Positions 38,380 to 48,104 of a stretch of DNA of 64,000 nt are shown one piece after another. This stretch comes from Frigoribacterium sp. PvP032 (GTDB lineage: Bacteria > Actinomycetota > Actinomycetes > Actinomycetales > Microbacteriaceae): contig NZ_JAFIBM010000001.1 of the NCBI RefSeq assembly GCF_017833035.1, forward strand, positions 1,674,001-1,738,000. The letters are read 5' to 3'. A program made the position numbers and the translations under genes. Under the pieces are notes generated by a model. It saw nothing but the letters and a program-made list of their open reading frames with translations, was not told the DNA's origin and ran no database searches. Within the stretch, counting starts at the first letter, position 1. The number at the start of each line of letters is the position of its first letter.

Positions 38380-39810
38380 GTGGCTCGACGACTGCCGTCG
38401 CCGCCGCCGGTGCTGCCCGGCTTCTCGCACGTCCACGTGCTCGGGTCCGGCGGGTTCGCCGACGTGTTCCTCTACGAGCAGAACATGCCGAGGCGACAGG
38501 TCGCGGTCAAGGTCATGCTGAGCGAGGTCGTCAACGACCAGGTCCGTCAGATGTTCCAGGCCGAGGCCAACCTCATGGCCCAGCTCAGCGCGCATCCCTC
38601 GATCCTCACCGTCTACCAGGCGAGCGTCTCCGCCGACGGTCGTCCGTACCTCGTCATGGAGCTCTGCTCGTCGTCCCTCAGCGAGCGCTACCGGCGCGAC
38701 CGCATCCCCGTCGCGGACGTGCTGCGCATCGGCGTCAAGATCGGCAGCGCCGTCGAGACAGCCCATCGTCAGGGCGTGCTCCACCGGGACGTCAAGCCCT
38801 CCAACATCCTCATGACCGCCTACGGGCATCCCGTCCTGTCCGACTTCGGCATCGCCGCCTCCCTCAGCGAGAGCGAGCCGCAGGAGGCCGTGGGCATGTC
38901 GATCCCGTGGTCGGCGCCCGAGGTGCTCCTCGACGAGACGAACGGGACGATCGAGTCCGAGGTCTGGTCCCTGGGCGCGACCGTCTACTCGCTCCTCGCC
39001 GGCCGCAGTCCGTTCGAGATCCTCGGCAGCGACAAGAACGGCGCCTCCGACCTGATCGGCCGCATCGACAAGGCCAAGCTCGTGCCGACCGGCCGCACCG
39101 ACGTCCCCGCGAGCCTCGAGCGCATCCTGGCGCGGGCGATGTCACGTCGACCGGAACAGCGGCAGGCGAGCGTCCTCGAGCTCCTCCGGGAGCTCCAGCA
39201 GGTCGAGTCCGAGCTCGGCGTGGGGCAGACGCCCATCGAGGTCGCGGTCGACGACTGGGCCCTCGCGACGGTGGCCGACCTCGAGGACAGGACGCGACTG
39301 CGCGGCGCCGCGCCTGTGCAGTCGACCCGCCGACGCCGCCGTCGGCGTCGCGTGACGGAGGCCCAGGCCGCCGCCGTCCACGGCTCGGGACTCGGCCACA
39401 GCAGGGCTGTTCCCCGCAGCACGGGCACCCGGCCTGCACCCCGCAGCCGCGGGGCCCTCGTGCTCGTGTGGTCCCTGGTCGCCGCGGCCGTCGTCGCCAT
39501 CGGCCTCGGCGCGACAGCCACCCTCGTCCTCGTCCGGGCCACGTCGACCGAGATCCCGCGTGTCACCGAGATCACGGCCGCGGCCGAGGGGTCGTCGGTC
39601 GTGTTCACGTGGAGCGATCCCGGCCTGCGCTCCGGCGACGCGTACATCATCTCGACCGGCTCCGACACGAGCCAGCAGACCTCGAACCGGTTCGTCGCCA
39701 GCGCCTCCGAGACGGGCGAGCAGCTCTGCATCACGGTGAGCGTCAACCGTGCCGGCCAGAGCGGCGAGCCCAGCAGAGAGCAGTGCGTCGTGGCCGGGGG
39801 CGACGAGTGA
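38380..39810 (+). CDS. Membrane Ser/Thr protein kinase with extracellular FN3-like domain (Pkb2-like)
   Basis: The 476-residue protein has a cytosolic kinase domain (about residues 15-280). It contains the GSGGFADVF loop, Lys44 (AVKV), HRDVKPSN (Asp137), DFG (Asp155) and WSAPE. A basic linker ([11 protein letters not shown]) and one TM helix (about 358-386) follow. The extracellular part (about 390-476) reads as one FN3-type sandwich with two Cys (LCITVSVNRAG and EQCV). There are no PASTA repeats, so it is not PknB. GTG 38380 follows GGAGGG. It overlaps the giant Ig/FN3 gene by 4 nt, strongly linking the two. Confidence 0.94.
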   Translation: MARRLPSPPPVLPGFSHVHVLGSGGFADVFLYEQNMPRRQVAVKVMLSEVVNDQVRQMFQAEANLMAQLSAHPSILTVYQASVSADGRPYLVMELCSSSLSERYRRDRIPVADVLRIGVKIGSAVETAHRQGVLHRDVKPSNILMTAYGHPVLSDFGIAASLSESEPQEAVGMSIPWSAPEVLLDETNGTIESEVWSLGATVYSLLAGRSPFEILGSDKNGASDLIGRIDKAKLVPTGRTDVPASLERILARAMSRRPEQRQASVLELLRELQQVESELGVGQTPIEVAVDDWALATVADLEDRTRLRGAAPVQSTRRRRRRRRVTEAQAAAVHGSGLGHSRAVPRSTGTRPAPRSRGALVLVWSLVAAAVVAIGLGATATLVLVRATSTEIPRVTEITAAAEGSSVVFTWSDPGLRSGDAYIISTGSDTSQQTSNRFVASASETGEQLCITVSVNRAGQSGEPSREQCVVAGGDE

Positions 39811-42800
39811 CGCGCCTCGGCGCCTGGGCTCGGTCTCGACGGTCCGCCGTCGTGACCGGCGTGAGCGCGGTCGTCGTCACGGCGCTCGTCGTCACCGTGG
39901 CCGTGGCCAGCTCGGGATACGAGGCACAGCGACTCGATCTCGACGACGGCACGGTCTGGGTCGCGAACGGGTCTCGCACGGCCATCGGACGTGCCAACAC
40001 CGACGTCGCCGAGCTCAACTCCGCAGTGCGGAGCACCGGGGGCGACCTGTCGGTCGCCCAGTCGCCCGACGCCGTCCTCATGGTCGACCGGAGCAGCGCG
40101 ACGGTCGGCATCGTCGATCCCGCGACGTCCACCGTCGGCGACAGCGTCCCGCTGCCGCCCGAGTCGCCCGACGTGCTCCTGTCGGGCGACCGCGCCGTCG
40201 TCGTGTCGGGCGGCACGGGCGAGCTCTGGAGCCTGCCCGCCTCCGAGCTGTCGTCGTTCAGCGCGGAGGACGACGCCGACCTCAGCCTCGGCGAGGACGC
40301 TGTGACGAGCGTCGCGCCCGACGGCACGATCACCGTCTTCTCCGCTTCCAGCGGCGACGTCTCGCGAGTCGAGCCCGGGGACGCCTTCGACGTCGACTCG
40401 ACCCGCTCCACCTCGCTGACGGGGTCAGGGGAGCACCAGGTCACGAGCGTCGGCACGCACTGGGCCGTGCTCGACGTGGCTGCAGGGCGACTCGTCGTCG
40501 ACGGCGACGAGGTCGACCTCTCTGGCTCCGCCGCCGGTGGCCTCGCGCTGCAAGAGGCGTCAGATGACGGCGACGGCGTCCTGGTGGCGACGAGCGGTGC
40601 GCTCCTGCGGGTCCCTTTCGACGGAGGCGAGCCGAGCGAGGTCGTGACCGGCCAGACGGGGCTGCCTGCGCGGCCGGCGGTCGTCGGCTCGTGCACGTAC
40701 GCGGCCTGGTCGGGCGGCACGGCGTGGAGCGACTGCTCCCGGGCTCGAGGCGGCGTGATGCAGCTCGACGGCGTCCCGGGGGCGGCTCAGCTCGTCTTCG
40801 ACGTCAACGGCCGTCGGGCCGTGCTCAGCGACCCCGCCGGAGGCGGCAGCTGGGCCGTGCAGAGCCGTGGCCAGCTCATCGACAACTGGGACGAGCTGCT
40901 CGACCGCGACGACGAGCAGCAAGAAGAGGAGAACGACACCACCGACGAGCCGCCGGAGCTGGACCCTGACCAGAAGCCGCCGGTGGCGATCGACGACGAC
41001 CTCGGCGCGCGCCCAGGCCGGGCCAGCACCCTCTCGGTGCTGCTGAACGACTACGACCCCAACGGCGATCCCCTCGTCGTCGACCAGGTGTCGGACCTCG
41101 ACCCGGCGACGGGCCGCCTCGACGTCGTGAACGACCGTCAGCAGGTGCTGCTCACGCTCACGGACGAGGCCACCGGGTCGTTCGCGTTCGACTACACGAT
41201 CAGCGACGGGCGTGGGGGGACGGCGACGGCGACCGTGGCCGTGACCGTGCGTGCGGCCGGCGAGAACAGCCCGCCGGTGCAGGTGCGGCGGACCTCGGCC
41301 GACGTGTCGTCGTCCGGGCGCGTCACGACCTCCGTGCTGGGCGACTGGGTGGATCCCGACGGCGACGCGTTCTACCTGACCAGCGCCGTCGGGGGCGACG
41401 GCGTCTCGTACAAGCCGTCCGGCGACGTCGTCTACCAGGACGCCGGCGCCGGCGCGACCACGCTCGACGTCGGCCTCGTCGTCTCGGACGGGCAGGCCGA
41501 GGGGCGCGGCAGCATGACGATCCGCGTCGCGGGGTCGTCGCCGCTCACCGCCGACTCGTTCTCCGTGCAGGCCTACGCCGGCCAGCAGCTCACCGTGAGG
41601 CCGCTGCCCTACTCCAGCGGGGGCTCGGGCTCCATCCGGCTGAACAGCGTGCCGGCCAAGAACGGCTCGACCGTCACGCCGAGCTACGAGGCAGGCACGT
41701 TCCGCTTCGTCAGCGACGAGGTGAGGACCCACAACCTCGAGTACTCGGTGACCGACGGCGACCAGACCGCGACCGGCACCATCCGGGTCGACGTCCAGTC
41801 GCCGCCCGATCCGTCGAGCCCCCCGATCACCACGCCCAAGACGGTGTTCGTCGAGACCCTGAGCAGCCAGACCCTCGACGTGGTGGCGACCGACCACGAT
41901 CCCGCAGGCAACGTGCTGATGGTGACGTCCACCTCCGACGTGCCCCTCTCGTCCGGCGTCCGCGTCGAGACGCTCGACCAGCGCTACCTGCGACTCACGC
42001 TCGCCGCACCGTTGGACGACGGGCCGGTGACCTTCACCTACACCGTCACGAACGGCCTGGCGTCGGCCGAGGGGACGGTCACGGTCATCGAGACGCCGCG
42101 CCGTGCGCAGACGCAGCCACCCGTCGCGACCGACGACCAGGTCACCGTCCGCGTCGGCGACGCGATCGACATCGACGCCCTGGCCAACGACGAGCAGCCC
42201 GACGGCGACGAGATCACGCTCGTGCCCGATCTCGTCCAGGACGTCCCGGCCGACGGGGGGCTGCTCTTCGCGTCCGGCTCGATCCTGCGGTACCTCGCTC
42301 CGACCACCCCGGGCAACGTCACCGCCGTCTACGCGGTGGAGGGGCGCGACGGACAGCGCGACACCGCTCAGGTCACCATCGCGGTGCGCGAGGCGGACGC
42401 GGCGACGAACAACCCGCCCGTGCCCCAGACCGTCACCGCTCGTGTCGTCGCGGGCGAGTCGGTCCGCGTGACCGTGCCCCTGGACGGCATCGACCCCGAC
42501 GGCGACAGCGTCGCGCTGCTCGGCGTGGGGACCAACCCGGAGAAGGGCAGCGTCACCAGCGTCGGCGCGGACTCGATCGAGTACCAGGCCAACGGGACGA
42601 GCGCGGGCACCGACACCTTCACGTACACCGTGGTCGACGGGCTCGGGGCCAGGGCCAGCGGCAAGGTGCGGATCGGCATCTCGGCACGCGCCGACGGCTC
42701 GCGCAACCCCATAGCCGTGGCCGACGACGTCACCATGCGTCCCGGCGGCACGATCACCGTGCGGGTGCTCGACAACGACAGCGACCCCGACGGGGGTTCC

Positions 42801-45641
42801 CTGTCGGTGACCGGCGTCGAGGCCAACGACGAGGGCACGACGGCGGAGGTGGTCGACGGCACCATGATCGCGGTGCGGCCGCCCGCGGCCGAGGGGCAGT
42901 ACGGCCTCGTCTACACGGTCGAGAACGAGCAGGGCGGCTCGAGCTCGAGCTTCGTCACGGTCGACGTCGACGCCGACGCCCCGCTGAACCACCCCGTCGT
43001 CGACGACACCGTGCTCGACCTCAGCGACATCGCGGGGCGGCAGTCGGTCGACGTCAACGTCCTCACGAACGTCTTCTTCGCCGACGGTCCCGTCTCCTCG
43101 CTCGGCCTCCAGATCGAGCCGGGCTACGACGGCACGTCACAGGTCACTGCCGATCGCCGGATCCGGGTCACGATCACCGACTCCAGCCAGATCATCCCGT
43201 TCTCCGTGTCGCATCCCGACGACCCCGCCGTCCGCACCTACGCGTTCGTGCGCGTCCCCGGCTTCGACGACGCGCTTCCCCAGCTGGACAAGACCGCGCG
43301 CCCGCTCACGGTGGTCAGCGGAGACCGGCTGACGATCGACCTCACCCGGTACGTCATCGCCGCCGGCGGCAAGAGCATCAGGCTCACCGGCGAGGGCTCC
43401 GTGCGGGCGACCCACGCCGACGGCAGCGATCTCGTGGTCGGCCCGACGACTCTCGCGTACACCTCAGAAGAGCTCTACTTCGGCACGGCATCCGTCTCGT
43501 TCGAGGTGACCGACGGCTCGTCGGCCGACGACCCGGCGGGCCGCACCGCGACGTTGGTGCTGCCCATCACGGTGACCCCGCGCGAGAACCAGCCGCCGAC
43601 GTTCACCGGGACCTCGATCGACCTCGAGCCGGGGGAGTCGCGGACCCTCGACCTGCAGCGGCTCACGTCGTACCCGTACCCGGACGACGTGTCGGAACTC
43701 CGCTGGAGCGCCGACGCCCAGTCCGTGCCCGGCTTCGCCGTGGACGTCTCAGGTCGTGAGATCACGATCACGGCCGACTCGGCCACGCCGAGGGGCACGT
43801 CCCGCGCTCTGCCCGTGACGGTGGCCGACGCCGTCACGACGGGCCAGGCAGGAGCCATCCGCCTGGCGGTGGTCGGGTCGACCAGGCCCCTGGCCCAGCC
43901 CGCGGCCGACACCCAGGCCGTGCGACGCGGCACCTCGGCGACGATCGACGTGCTCGCGAACGACCAGGCGACGAACCCGTTCCCGGGCCAGCCCCTGCAG
44001 GTCGTCGACATCCGCGGGCTCTCAGGAGGCGGGCTGCCGGCAGGAGTCAGCGTCACCCCGAGCGCGGACAAGCGCACCCTCGCCGTCTCCGTCGGGCAGT
44101 CCGCGCAGCCCGGCGACACCAACCTGCAGTACCGCGTGGCCGACGTCACGGGCGACCCCGAGCGCTACGTCTACGGCAACGTGACGATATCCGTGCAGGA
44201 CGTCCCCGACGCGCCGGCCGCCCCGGTCCGCACGGGCACGTTCACAGGAGGCCAGCTGACGCTGAGCTACGCGGCGCCCCAGGCCAACAACTCGCCCCTG
44301 ACGCGCTTCCGCCTGACGGGCACGGGCAGCGCGGGCGGTTCGTACTCGAAGGACTGCGGGCTCTCGACGGTCTGCACGCTCACCGACCTCGACCCGGAGC
44401 AGACGTTCCGGTTCACGGTCGTCGCCACGAACGGCCTCGGCGACTCGGCACCCAGCGCCGCGAGCCCGGCCTACAGCGCCGACTTCGTCCCGGCCGCGCC
44501 GACCGGCGTCACGGTGACGCCGTCCTCCACGACGCCGGGCGAGCTCGTCGTGTCGTGGCCCGCGGTCCCGAAGCCCGCCCGGGGCACGGCAGTGACGGGC
44601 TACACCGTCGATGTGAGCGGCACGAACGCCCCCGCGGCCCAGAACACCTCGGCGACTTCGCTCACGATCTCTGGTCTCGTGCCCAAGGAGTCGTACACGG
44701 TCAGCGTGTTCGCGCGGAACAGGGCTCAGGTGAGCAGCGACGCGGACTGGGCCCGGCGCTCGGCGGCACCCGTGGCCGCGGTCGGCGGCCTGCAGGCCCC
44801 GTCGGTCACGGCGCTCACGACGGAGCGTCAGGTCGCGGTCTCCTGGACCGCCGTCGACCCGAACGGTGCAGCCGGGGTCAGCTATCGCGTGTACCGCAAC
44901 GCGACGCCGGCCGGGTGCTCGACGACCGGCACGGAGATCACGCCCCGCGGGGGGACGACGACGCTGAGCGTCGCGGACGTCGTCCCCACCGACGCGCGCT
45001 GGACGTACGTGGTGGTCGCCGACAACGGGCTCTTCTGTGCTGCCGGAGCCGGCAGCACGGAGGCCGTGTCCACCCCGCCGATCCCGGCAGACGCGTCCGT
45101 GGCCCTGGCACAGTTCGGCGACGACGGCCTCTACAAGGCGAGGGTCACCGGCGCCGGCTCGAACGGCCGCGTCGTCGTGCAGTACTCGACCGGCGGCACG
45201 TGGACCGACTCTCCCTCGGGGGACTTCTTCATCGAGACGGACAACGGGAACGGCGTCCCGCTCGACGTCCGGTTCCGCGCGTGCCGACAGGGCGACACGA
45301 AGACGGTGTGCAGCGCGGCGGGCCAGGTCTCCAGGGTCACCCCGGTCTCGGCCAAGGCCGACGTGACCAGCTGCGCCGTCGACCAGGTGCTGGGGCTCGC
45401 GATCCCCTCGAACGCCGGGACGAGACTCGAGTCGGTCGACATCCAGTTCCGCACGCTCACCGGCTGGGAGCCCGTGCGGGCCAAGGTGAGCGCCTACGAC
45501 GACGTGGTGGTGCCCTCCGACACACTCGGAGTCCGGGTCCACGGCTACGCGACGTCCGGCGGCCAGACTGTCGAGGACGCGGCGGAGTGGCGCCCGCGTG
45601 CACTCCTGGACCTGGGATTCTCCTGCGACCCGGCGGCGTGA
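39807..45641 (+). CDS. Giant membrane-anchored Ig-like/FN3 surface protein
   Basis: The 1944-residue protein starts with one TM helix (about residues 12-34). A region with WD/PQQ-propeller-like repeats follows (about 38-365; VWVANG, VAQSPDAVLMVD), then an acidic linker (about 368-390). A long array of cadherin/Ig-like units comes next, with VLxNDxDPxGD-type motifs (VLLNDYDPNGDP, ALANDEQPDGDE, VLDNDSDPDGGS; about 391-1460). Three FN3 domains follow (about 1466-1760) and a Cys-containing tail ends the protein. There is no LPxTG or C-terminal TM. Its counterpart in bifidobacteria is the FN3 protein of the PFNA cluster. It is translationally coupled to the kinase, so it is a likely ligand, scaffold or target. 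Confidence 0.9.
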   Translation: MTRLGAWARSRRSAVVTGVSAVVVTALVVTVAVASSGYEAQRLDLDDGTVWVANGSRTAIGRANTDVAELNSAVRSTGGDLSVAQSPDAVLMVDRSSATVGIVDPATSTVGDSVPLPPESPDVLLSGDRAVVVSGGTGELWSLPASELSSFSAEDDADLSLGEDAVTSVAPDGTITVFSASSGDVSRVEPGDAFDVDSTRSTSLTGSGEHQVTSVGTHWAVLDVAAGRLVVDGDEVDLSGSAAGGLALQEASDDGDGVLVATSGALLRVPFDGGEPSEVVTGQTGLPARPAVVGSCTYAAWSGGTAWSDCSRARGGVMQLDGVPGAAQLVFDVNGRRAVLSDPAGGGSWAVQSRGQLIDNWDELLDRDDEQQEEENDTTDEPPELDPDQKPPVAIDDDLGARPGRASTLSVLLNDYDPNGDPLVVDQVSDLDPATGRLDVVNDRQQVLLTLTDEATGSFAFDYTISDGRGGTATATVAVTVRAAGENSPPVQVRRTSADVSSSGRVTTSVLGDWVDPDGDAFYLTSAVGGDGVSYKPSGDVVYQDAGAGATTLDVGLVVSDGQAEGRGSMTIRVAGSSPLTADSFSVQAYAGQQLTVRPLPYSSGGSGSIRLNSVPAKNGSTVTPSYEAGTFRFVSDEVRTHNLEYSVTDGDQTATGTIRVDVQSPPDPSSPPITTPKTVFVETLSSQTLDVVATDHDPAGNVLMVTSTSDVPLSSGVRVETLDQRYLRLTLAAPLDDGPVTFTYTVTNGLASAEGTVTVIETPRRAQTQPPVATDDQVTVRVGDAIDIDALANDEQPDGDEITLVPDLVQDVPADGGLLFASGSILRYLAPTTPGNVTAVYAVEGRDGQRDTAQVTIAVREADAATNNPPVPQTVTARVVAGESVRVTVPLDGIDPDGDSVALLGVGTNPEKGSVTSVGADSIEYQANGTSAGTDTFTYTVVDGLGARASGKVRIGISARADGSRNPIAVADDVTMRPGGTITVRVLDNDSDPDGGSLSVTGVEANDEGTTAEVVDGTMIAVRPPAAEGQYGLVYTVENEQGGSSSSFVTVDVDADAPLNHPVVDDTVLDLSDIAGRQSVDVNVLTNVFFADGPVSSLGLQIEPGYDGTSQVTADRRIRVTITDSSQIIPFSVSHPDDPAVRTYAFVRVPGFDDALPQLDKTARPLTVVSGDRLTIDLTRYVIAAGGKSIRLTGEGSVRATHADGSDLVVGPTTLAYTSEELYFGTASVSFEVTDGSSADDPAGRTATLVLPITVTPRENQPPTFTGTSIDLEPGESRTLDLQRLTSYPYPDDVSELRWSADAQSVPGFAVDVSGREITITADSATPRGTSRALPVTVADAVTTGQAGAIRLAVVGSTRPLAQPAADTQAVRRGTSATIDVLANDQATNPFPGQPLQVVDIRGLSGGGLPAGVSVTPSADKRTLAVSVGQSAQPGDTNLQYRVADVTGDPERYVYGNVTISVQDVPDAPAAPVRTGTFTGGQLTLSYAAPQANNSPLTRFRLTGTGSAGGSYSKDCGLSTVCTLTDLDPEQTFRFTVVATNGLGDSAPSAASPAYSADFVPAAPTGVTVTPSSTTPGELVVSWPAVPKPARGTAVTGYTVDVSGTNAPAAQNTSATSLTISGLVPKESYTVSVFARNRAQVSSDADWARRSAAPVAAVGGLQAPSVTALTTERQVAVSWTAVDPNGAAGVSYRVYRNATPAGCSTTGTEITPRGGTTTLSVADVVPTDARWTYVVVADNGLFCAAGAGSTEAVSTPPIPADASVALAQFGDDGLYKARVTGAGSNGRVVVQYSTGGTWTDSPSGDFFIETDNGNGVPLDVRFRACRQGDTKTVCSAAGQVSRVTPVSAKADVTSCAVDQVLGLAIPSNAGTRLESVDIQFRTLTGWEPVRAKVSAYDDVVVPSDTLGVRVHGYATSGGQTVEDAAEWRPRALLDLGFSCDPAA

Positions 45642-45684
45642 CGCCCGCGTGCCCGACCACCACCACGAGAGAGACGAACACCGC

Positions 45685-46656
45685 ATGAGCATGACCCCCG
45701 AGCAGGCGACCTGGTTCTCCGAGATCTTCGGGCGCCTCGTCGCGAACGTCGACCAGGTGCTCCTGGGCAAGACGTTCGTCGTGCGCCTGTCGTTCACAGC
45801 GCTGCTCAGCGAGGGCCACCTCCTGCTCGAGGACTTCCCGGGCACCGGCAAGACGTCGCTCGCCCGCGCCATCGCGCAGAGCGTGCAGGGCACGAGCAAC
45901 CGCGTCCAGTTCACCCCCGACCTGCTCCCGGGCGACATCACCGGCGTCAGCATCTACGACCAGAAGGCGGGGGAGTTCGAGTTCCACCGCGGGCCGATCT
46001 TCTCCAACATCGTCCTGGCCGACGAGATCAACCGGGCGAGCCCGAAGACCCAGTCGGCGCTGCTCGAGGTCATGGAGGAGAACCGGGTCACGGTCGACGG
46101 CGTAAGCCACGACGTGGGGACCCCGTTCATGGTGATCGCCACGCAGAACCCCGTCGAGCAGGCCGGCACGTACCGACTGCCCGAGGCCCAGCTCGACCGT
46201 TTCATCATGAAGACGTCGATCGGCTACCCGGACCACGCCGCGACCGTCCGCATCCTCGAGGGCTCGGCCACGCGCGTCCACGAGGGCAGCCTCAGCCCCA
46301 TCGTCCAGGCCGGCGTCGTCACCGAGATGGCGCAGCTCGCCCGCACGGTGCACGTCGAGTCGACCATCAGCGACTACGTCGCCCGGCTCGTCGAGGCGAC
46401 CCGGACCGCCGAGGAGGTGCGGCTGGGAGTGAGCGTGCGCGGCGCCCTCGCGCTCGTCCGCACCGCCAAGACCTACGCCGCCTCCCAGGGGCGCCACTAC
46501 GTGGTGCCGGACGACGTCAAGGCCCTCGCCGAGCCCGTGCTCGCGCACCGCCTGGTGCTCGACCCCGAGGCGGAGTTCGACGGCGTGACGCCCTCGAGCA
46601 TCGTGAGCCAGCTGCTGATCGAGACGCCGCCGCCCTCCGAGCGGATCGCCGTGTGA
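45685..46656 (+). CDS. MoxR-family AAA ATPase
   Basis: The 323-residue cytosolic ATPase has Walker A FPGTGKTS (residues 51-58), VLADEINRASPKTQSALLEVMEE (Walker B and the MoxR insert), and ATQNP as sensor 1. MoxR proteins act as chaperones that mature or activate partners, often with a DUF58 protein, as here. ATG 45685 is preceded by weak purines; a second ATG lies two codons on. It overlaps the DUF58 gene by 4 nt. Confidence 0.95.
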   Translation: MSMTPEQATWFSEIFGRLVANVDQVLLGKTFVVRLSFTALLSEGHLLLEDFPGTGKTSLARAIAQSVQGTSNRVQFTPDLLPGDITGVSIYDQKAGEFEFHRGPIFSNIVLADEINRASPKTQSALLEVMEENRVTVDGVSHDVGTPFMVIATQNPVEQAGTYRLPEAQLDRFIMKTSIGYPDHAATVRILEGSATRVHEGSLSPIVQAGVVTEMAQLARTVHVESTISDYVARLVEATRTAEEVRLGVSVRGALALVRTAKTYAASQGRHYVVPDDVKALAEPVLAHRLVLDPEAEFDGVTPSSIVSQLLIETPPPSERIAV

Positions 46657-48104
46657 GCGACGCCGGACCAGGCAGCACCGACAGCCGAGCCCGTCGCGAC
46701 CGTGACTCGTCGCGGGGCCGGACGAACACCCGCGGCGGACGCACGCAGTCCCGTACGGGCTTCGACGGCGGGTTCGCGACGGGGACCCAGGGACTCACGA
46801 ACGCGCGCACGCGCATCGTGGGCGACCGCTCAGGGCCCGTCGCCGACGCGCTCGTCCTCGCCGTGCGCCTCCTCCGCTCCGCCAGGACGTGGCTCGGCCG
46901 TGCGTTCCGGACGGTGTCGGGCGTCGTCACCCCCGTGGGCTGGGCCGTGCTAGTCGTGGTCCCCGTCGGCTTCGTCGTGGGCTACCTGCTGGGCTGGCTC
47001 GAGCTCGTCGTGGTGGCCTGGGCCGCGCTCGTCGTGCTCGTCGTGGCCGGGCTGAGCCTGATCGGCCGCAACGCGTTCCGGGTGGCACTCGACATCCCGC
47101 ACGAGCGCGTCACCGTCGGGGAGCCCGCCTCGGGCAGCGTCGTCGTCGAGAACCCGACCCGTCGGCGCATCCTCGGCGTCTCCGTCGAGATCCCGGTCGG
47201 CGCCGGGCTCGCGGAGATCAGCCTGCCGGGCCTCCGCGGGGGCGACACCGTCACGGAGTCCTTCTCCGTGTCCACTGCGCGACGCGGCGTCATCCGGGTC
47301 GGGCCCGTGCGCACGGTCCGCGGCGACGCGGTCGGGCTGGTCCGACGCGAGCTCGAGTGGACCGGCGTCACGGAGATGTTCGTGCACCCCCGCACCATCG
47401 GGATCCCGAGCACCAGCACCGGCCTCATCCGCGACCTCGAGGGCAACCCGACCCGGGACCTCTCGCCGAGCGACATCTCGTTCCACGCGCTCCGCGAGTA
47501 CCAGCCGGGCGACGAACGGCGGAACATCCACTGGAAGTCGACCGCGAAGACCGGCACGTACATGGTCCGTCAGTTCGAGGAGAGCCGTCGGAGCCACATC
47601 GTCATCGCGCTCAGCCTCGCCACCGCGGACTTCGCCACCGACGACGAGTTCGAGCTGGCCGTCAGCGTCGCCGGATCGCTCGGCGCCCGCGCCGTGCGCG
47701 ACGCCCGCGAGGTGAGCGTCGTCGTGAGCGAGCGCACGCCCGAGTTCGCCAAGCGCAAGACCCTCGAGATCAGGTCGCTCAGCACCCTGACCCGCACGCG
47801 CCTCCTCGACGACCTCGCGGTCGTGGAGCACGCGGAGTCCGCCCTCGGGATCGTCGACGTCGCCCGCGTGGCCGGCGACCGCGTCGCCGGCGTCTCGGTC
47901 GCGTTCCTCGTGGTGGGCAGCACCGCCACGCTCACGCAGCTGCGCTCGGCCGGGCTGCACTTCCCGGTCGGCGTCGAGGCCGTCGCCATCGTCTGCGACC
48001 CCGAGGCCGTCCCGGGCATGACGCGCATCAGCGACCTGACCGTCCTGACCATCGGATACCTCGAGGACCTCCAGAAGTCGCTCGCACGGGCGGCCGCGAC
48101 ATGA
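46653..48104 (+). CDS. DUF58 membrane protein
   Basis: The 483-residue protein has an Arg/Ser-rich disordered N-terminus (about 1-50), two close TM helices (about 90-132), and a cytosolic or extracytoplasmic DUF58/vWA-like region. The hallmark LREYQPGDERRNIHWKSTAK lies near residues 278-297. DUF58 proteins almost always pair with MoxR ATPases and transglutaminase-fold proteins, as here on both sides with 4-nt overlaps. The biochemical role is unknown. Confidence 0.93.
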   Translation: MSDAGPGSTDSRARRDRDSSRGRTNTRGGRTQSRTGFDGGFATGTQGLTNARTRIVGDRSGPVADALVLAVRLLRSARTWLGRAFRTVSGVVTPVGWAVLVVVPVGFVVGYLLGWLELVVVAWAALVVLVVAGLSLIGRNAFRVALDIPHERVTVGEPASGSVVVENPTRRRILGVSVEIPVGAGLAEISLPGLRGGDTVTESFSVSTARRGVIRVGPVRTVRGDAVGLVRRELEWTGVTEMFVHPRTIGIPSTSTGLIRDLEGNPTRDLSPSDISFHALREYQPGDERRNIHWKSTAKTGTYMVRQFEESRRSHIVIALSLATADFATDDEFELAVSVAGSLGARAVRDAREVSVVVSERTPEFAKRKTLEIRSLSTLTRTRLLDDLAVVEHAESALGIVDVARVAGDRVAGVSVAFLVVGSTATLTQLRSAGLHFPVGVEAVAIVCDPEAVPGMTRISDLTVLTIGYLEDLQKSLARAAAT

